Of a DNA stretch of 5,429 bases, positions 4,745 to 5,429 are shown in pieces. The stretch spans positions 1-5,429 of the forward strand of contig CAAGMF010000145.1 of the NCBI GenBank assembly GCA_900770895.1. The letters are read 5' to 3'. How positions within the stretch are numbered: the first letter of the stretch is position 1; the number at the start of each line of letters is the position of its first letter. The position numbers and the translations under genes are program-made. The notes under the pieces were generated by a model. It was not told the origin of the DNA and made no database searches. It saw only the letters and a program-made list of their open reading frames with translations. The stretch comes from an uncultured Mitsuokella sp. Lineage in GTDB: Bacteria > Bacillota > Negativicutes > Selenomonadales > Selenomonadaceae.

Positions 4745-4775
4745 ATTATCATTAATATTTTCATATGATTATCAT
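4745..4775 (-). promoter_or_regulatory. Possible Fur-like operator upstream of the HMA promoter
   Basis: Directly upstream of the -35, the minus strand holds two copies of ATGATAAT (4775-4768 and 4752-4745), 23 bp apart, in an AT-rich stretch. The first continues as ATGATAATCAT, a palindrome-like core resembling half of the Fur box GATAATGATAATCATTATC. A metal-responsive regulator would suit the gene's product. The match to a full 7-1-7 Fur site is incomplete (about 10 of 14), so an ordinary AT-rich upstream element is possible. Confidence 0.35.
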
Positions 4776-4777
4776 CT

Positions 4778-4791
4778 AAGGCGCAAGCCTT
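4778..4791. other. Small hairpin with a GCAA tetraloop
   Basis: AAGGC (4778-4782) and GCCTT (4787-4791) close a GCAA loop in the spacer between the pyk terminator and the HMA promoter. A competing pairing, AGGCG with CGCCT (4779-4783 / 4792-4796), overlaps it. No convincing U-run follows on either strand. Its role is unknown and it may be chance. Confidence 0.3.
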
Positions 4792-4832
4792 CGCCTATTT
4801 TGTGCTTTATTATGCTTGATGATACGTATAAA

Positions 4833-4872
4833 GCAAAAAAAGACTGCAAGCCTTTTTTAAGACTTGCAGTCT
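4833..4872 (-). terminator. Rho-independent terminator of pyruvate kinase
   Basis: AGACTGCAAG (4841-4850) pairs perfectly with CTTGCAGTCT (4863-4872) around a 12-nt loop. On the minus strand the stem is followed by a run of seven or eight Ts (the A-run at 4835-4841). It lies 57 nt after the pyk stop codon and separates pyk from the HMA promoter. Confidence 0.9.
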
Positions 4873-4928
4873 GCACTGCCATCTGAACGTCAGAGACGCT
4901 GTATGGAGTCCGCCGTGCGGCGGGGATG

Positions 4929-5429
4929 TCACACCTGATAGACGCGGATCATGTTCGTGTTGTTGCCGACGCTCGTCTTGCTCTGCAGCTTGATGCCTGA
5001 GGTGATGATCGTCGTATCGCCGCGCTTGATATAGCCGCCCTTCACCGCTGCCGATACCGCATTGGTGATCATCTCATCGACATCCTTCCACTGCGTGCCG
5101 AGCACCGGATAGACGCCCCAGCGCAGGTTGAGCTGGCGGACGACCTTCTCATGCGGCGTATAGGCGATGATGGCCGCCTTCGGACGATAGCGCGAGACGA
5201 CTTTCGTCGTATAGCCACTGTCGGTCGGGGTGATGATGGCCGGCACATCGAGCTCCCAGGCCATCTGCACCGTAGCATGAGCGACAGCACGCGTGCGGGA
5301 CTTCATATGCTCGATGCCACGCTCGACGAACAGTTCCTTATACTCGAGCGAGCTCTCGATACGGTGTGCGATGCGGTTCATCGTGGCCACAGCCTCGACC
5401 GGATAATCGCCGTTCGCCGTCTCGCCGGA
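4929..5429 (-). CDS. pyk: Pyruvate kinase, C-terminal part (5' end outside window)
   Basis: Pyruvate kinase transfers phosphate from phosphoenolpyruvate to ADP in the last step of glycolysis, in the cytoplasm. The window holds the last 166 residues and begins inside the conserved SGETANGDYPVEAVATM motif, at the end of the catalytic barrel. The rest is the C-terminal allosteric domain, with SRTRAVAHATVQMAWELDVP and the effector-loop region TPTDSGYTTKVVSRYRP. Full enzymes of this type are about 470-480 residues, so about 310 lie beyond the right edge. The chain stops at VYQV, so it lacks the extra C-terminal PEP-utiliser-like domain found in many Bacillus enzymes. A GTG at 5390 is an internal valine, not a start. 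A small GC hairpin (4910-4923) follows the stop, before the true terminator. This is ordinary core metabolism and anchors the right side as chromosomal. Confidence 0.96.
   Translation of the reverse strand, partial: SGETANGDYPVEAVATMNRIAHRIESSLEYKELFVERGIEHMKSRTRAVAHATVQMAWELDVPAIITPTDSGYTTKVVSRYRPKAAIIAYTPHEKVVRQLNLRWGVYPVLGTQWKDVDEMITNAVSAAVKGGYIKRGDTTIITSGIKLQSKTSVGNNTNMIRVYQV

Noticed and set aside
1..5429. CRISPR array, tRNA, rRNA or riboswitch
   Set aside because: No regularly spaced repeats, no clover-leaf or rRNA-like sequence and no recognisable riboswitch leader were seen on either strand.

Overview
The window looks like a piece of a moderately GC-rich, low-G+C-phylum (Firmicutes) chromosome. 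A Negativicutes / Selenomonadaceae-type genome is my best guess, from the style of the pyruvate kinase, the AraC-type regulator and the short membrane-anchored heavy-metal-binding protein, together with strong GGAGG-type ribosome sites. This taxonomic call is inference; no rRNA or other decisive marker is present.

Layout from left to right. (1) Positions 1-62 hold the first seven codons of a minus-strand gene with its ribosome site and an extended -10 promoter. (2) Positions 98-1945 (minus) encode the N-terminal 615 residues of a phospholipase-D-like plus SNF2/superfamily II helicase protein of the kind found in restriction and defence islands. It stops before the second helicase lobe. About 120 bp upstream of its start lies the tail of another reading frame, then a polypurine tract. 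(3) Positions 2178-3133 look like a damaged aldehyde-stress locus. The C-terminal DNA-binding half of an AraC regulator (minus) runs head to head into the C-terminal tail of a probable iron-dependent alcohol dehydrogenase (plus). A shortened DJ-1/PfpI-family gene (plus) and a strong terminator follow. The arrangement resembles a regulator divergent from a YqhD-like aldehyde reductase whose shared promoter and both 5' gene ends have been deleted. (4) Positions 3311-4045 hold an intact, more AT-rich vapBC toxin-antitoxin operon (plus) with a promoter overlapped by a perfect 26-bp palindrome. (5) Positions 4091-4140 form a 21-bp-stem bidirectional terminator shared by vapBC and the converging minus-strand unit. 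(6) Positions 4157-4775 (minus) hold a membrane-anchored HMA-domain metal-binding protein with a recognisable promoter and a possible Fur-like AT-rich operator, plus a small, probably frameshifted ORF downstream. (7) Positions 4833-5429 (minus) hold the C-terminal 166 residues of pyruvate kinase and its terminator.

Overall: housekeeping or metal-handling DNA on the right (pyk, HMA protein) borders an accessory segment on the left. That segment contains a truncated defence-type helicase, a decayed regulator/oxidoreductase/DJ-1 locus and a transferred toxin-antitoxin module. The vapBC genes are the only accessory genes that appear complete. I see no tRNA, rRNA, CRISPR array, transposase or recognisable IS end.
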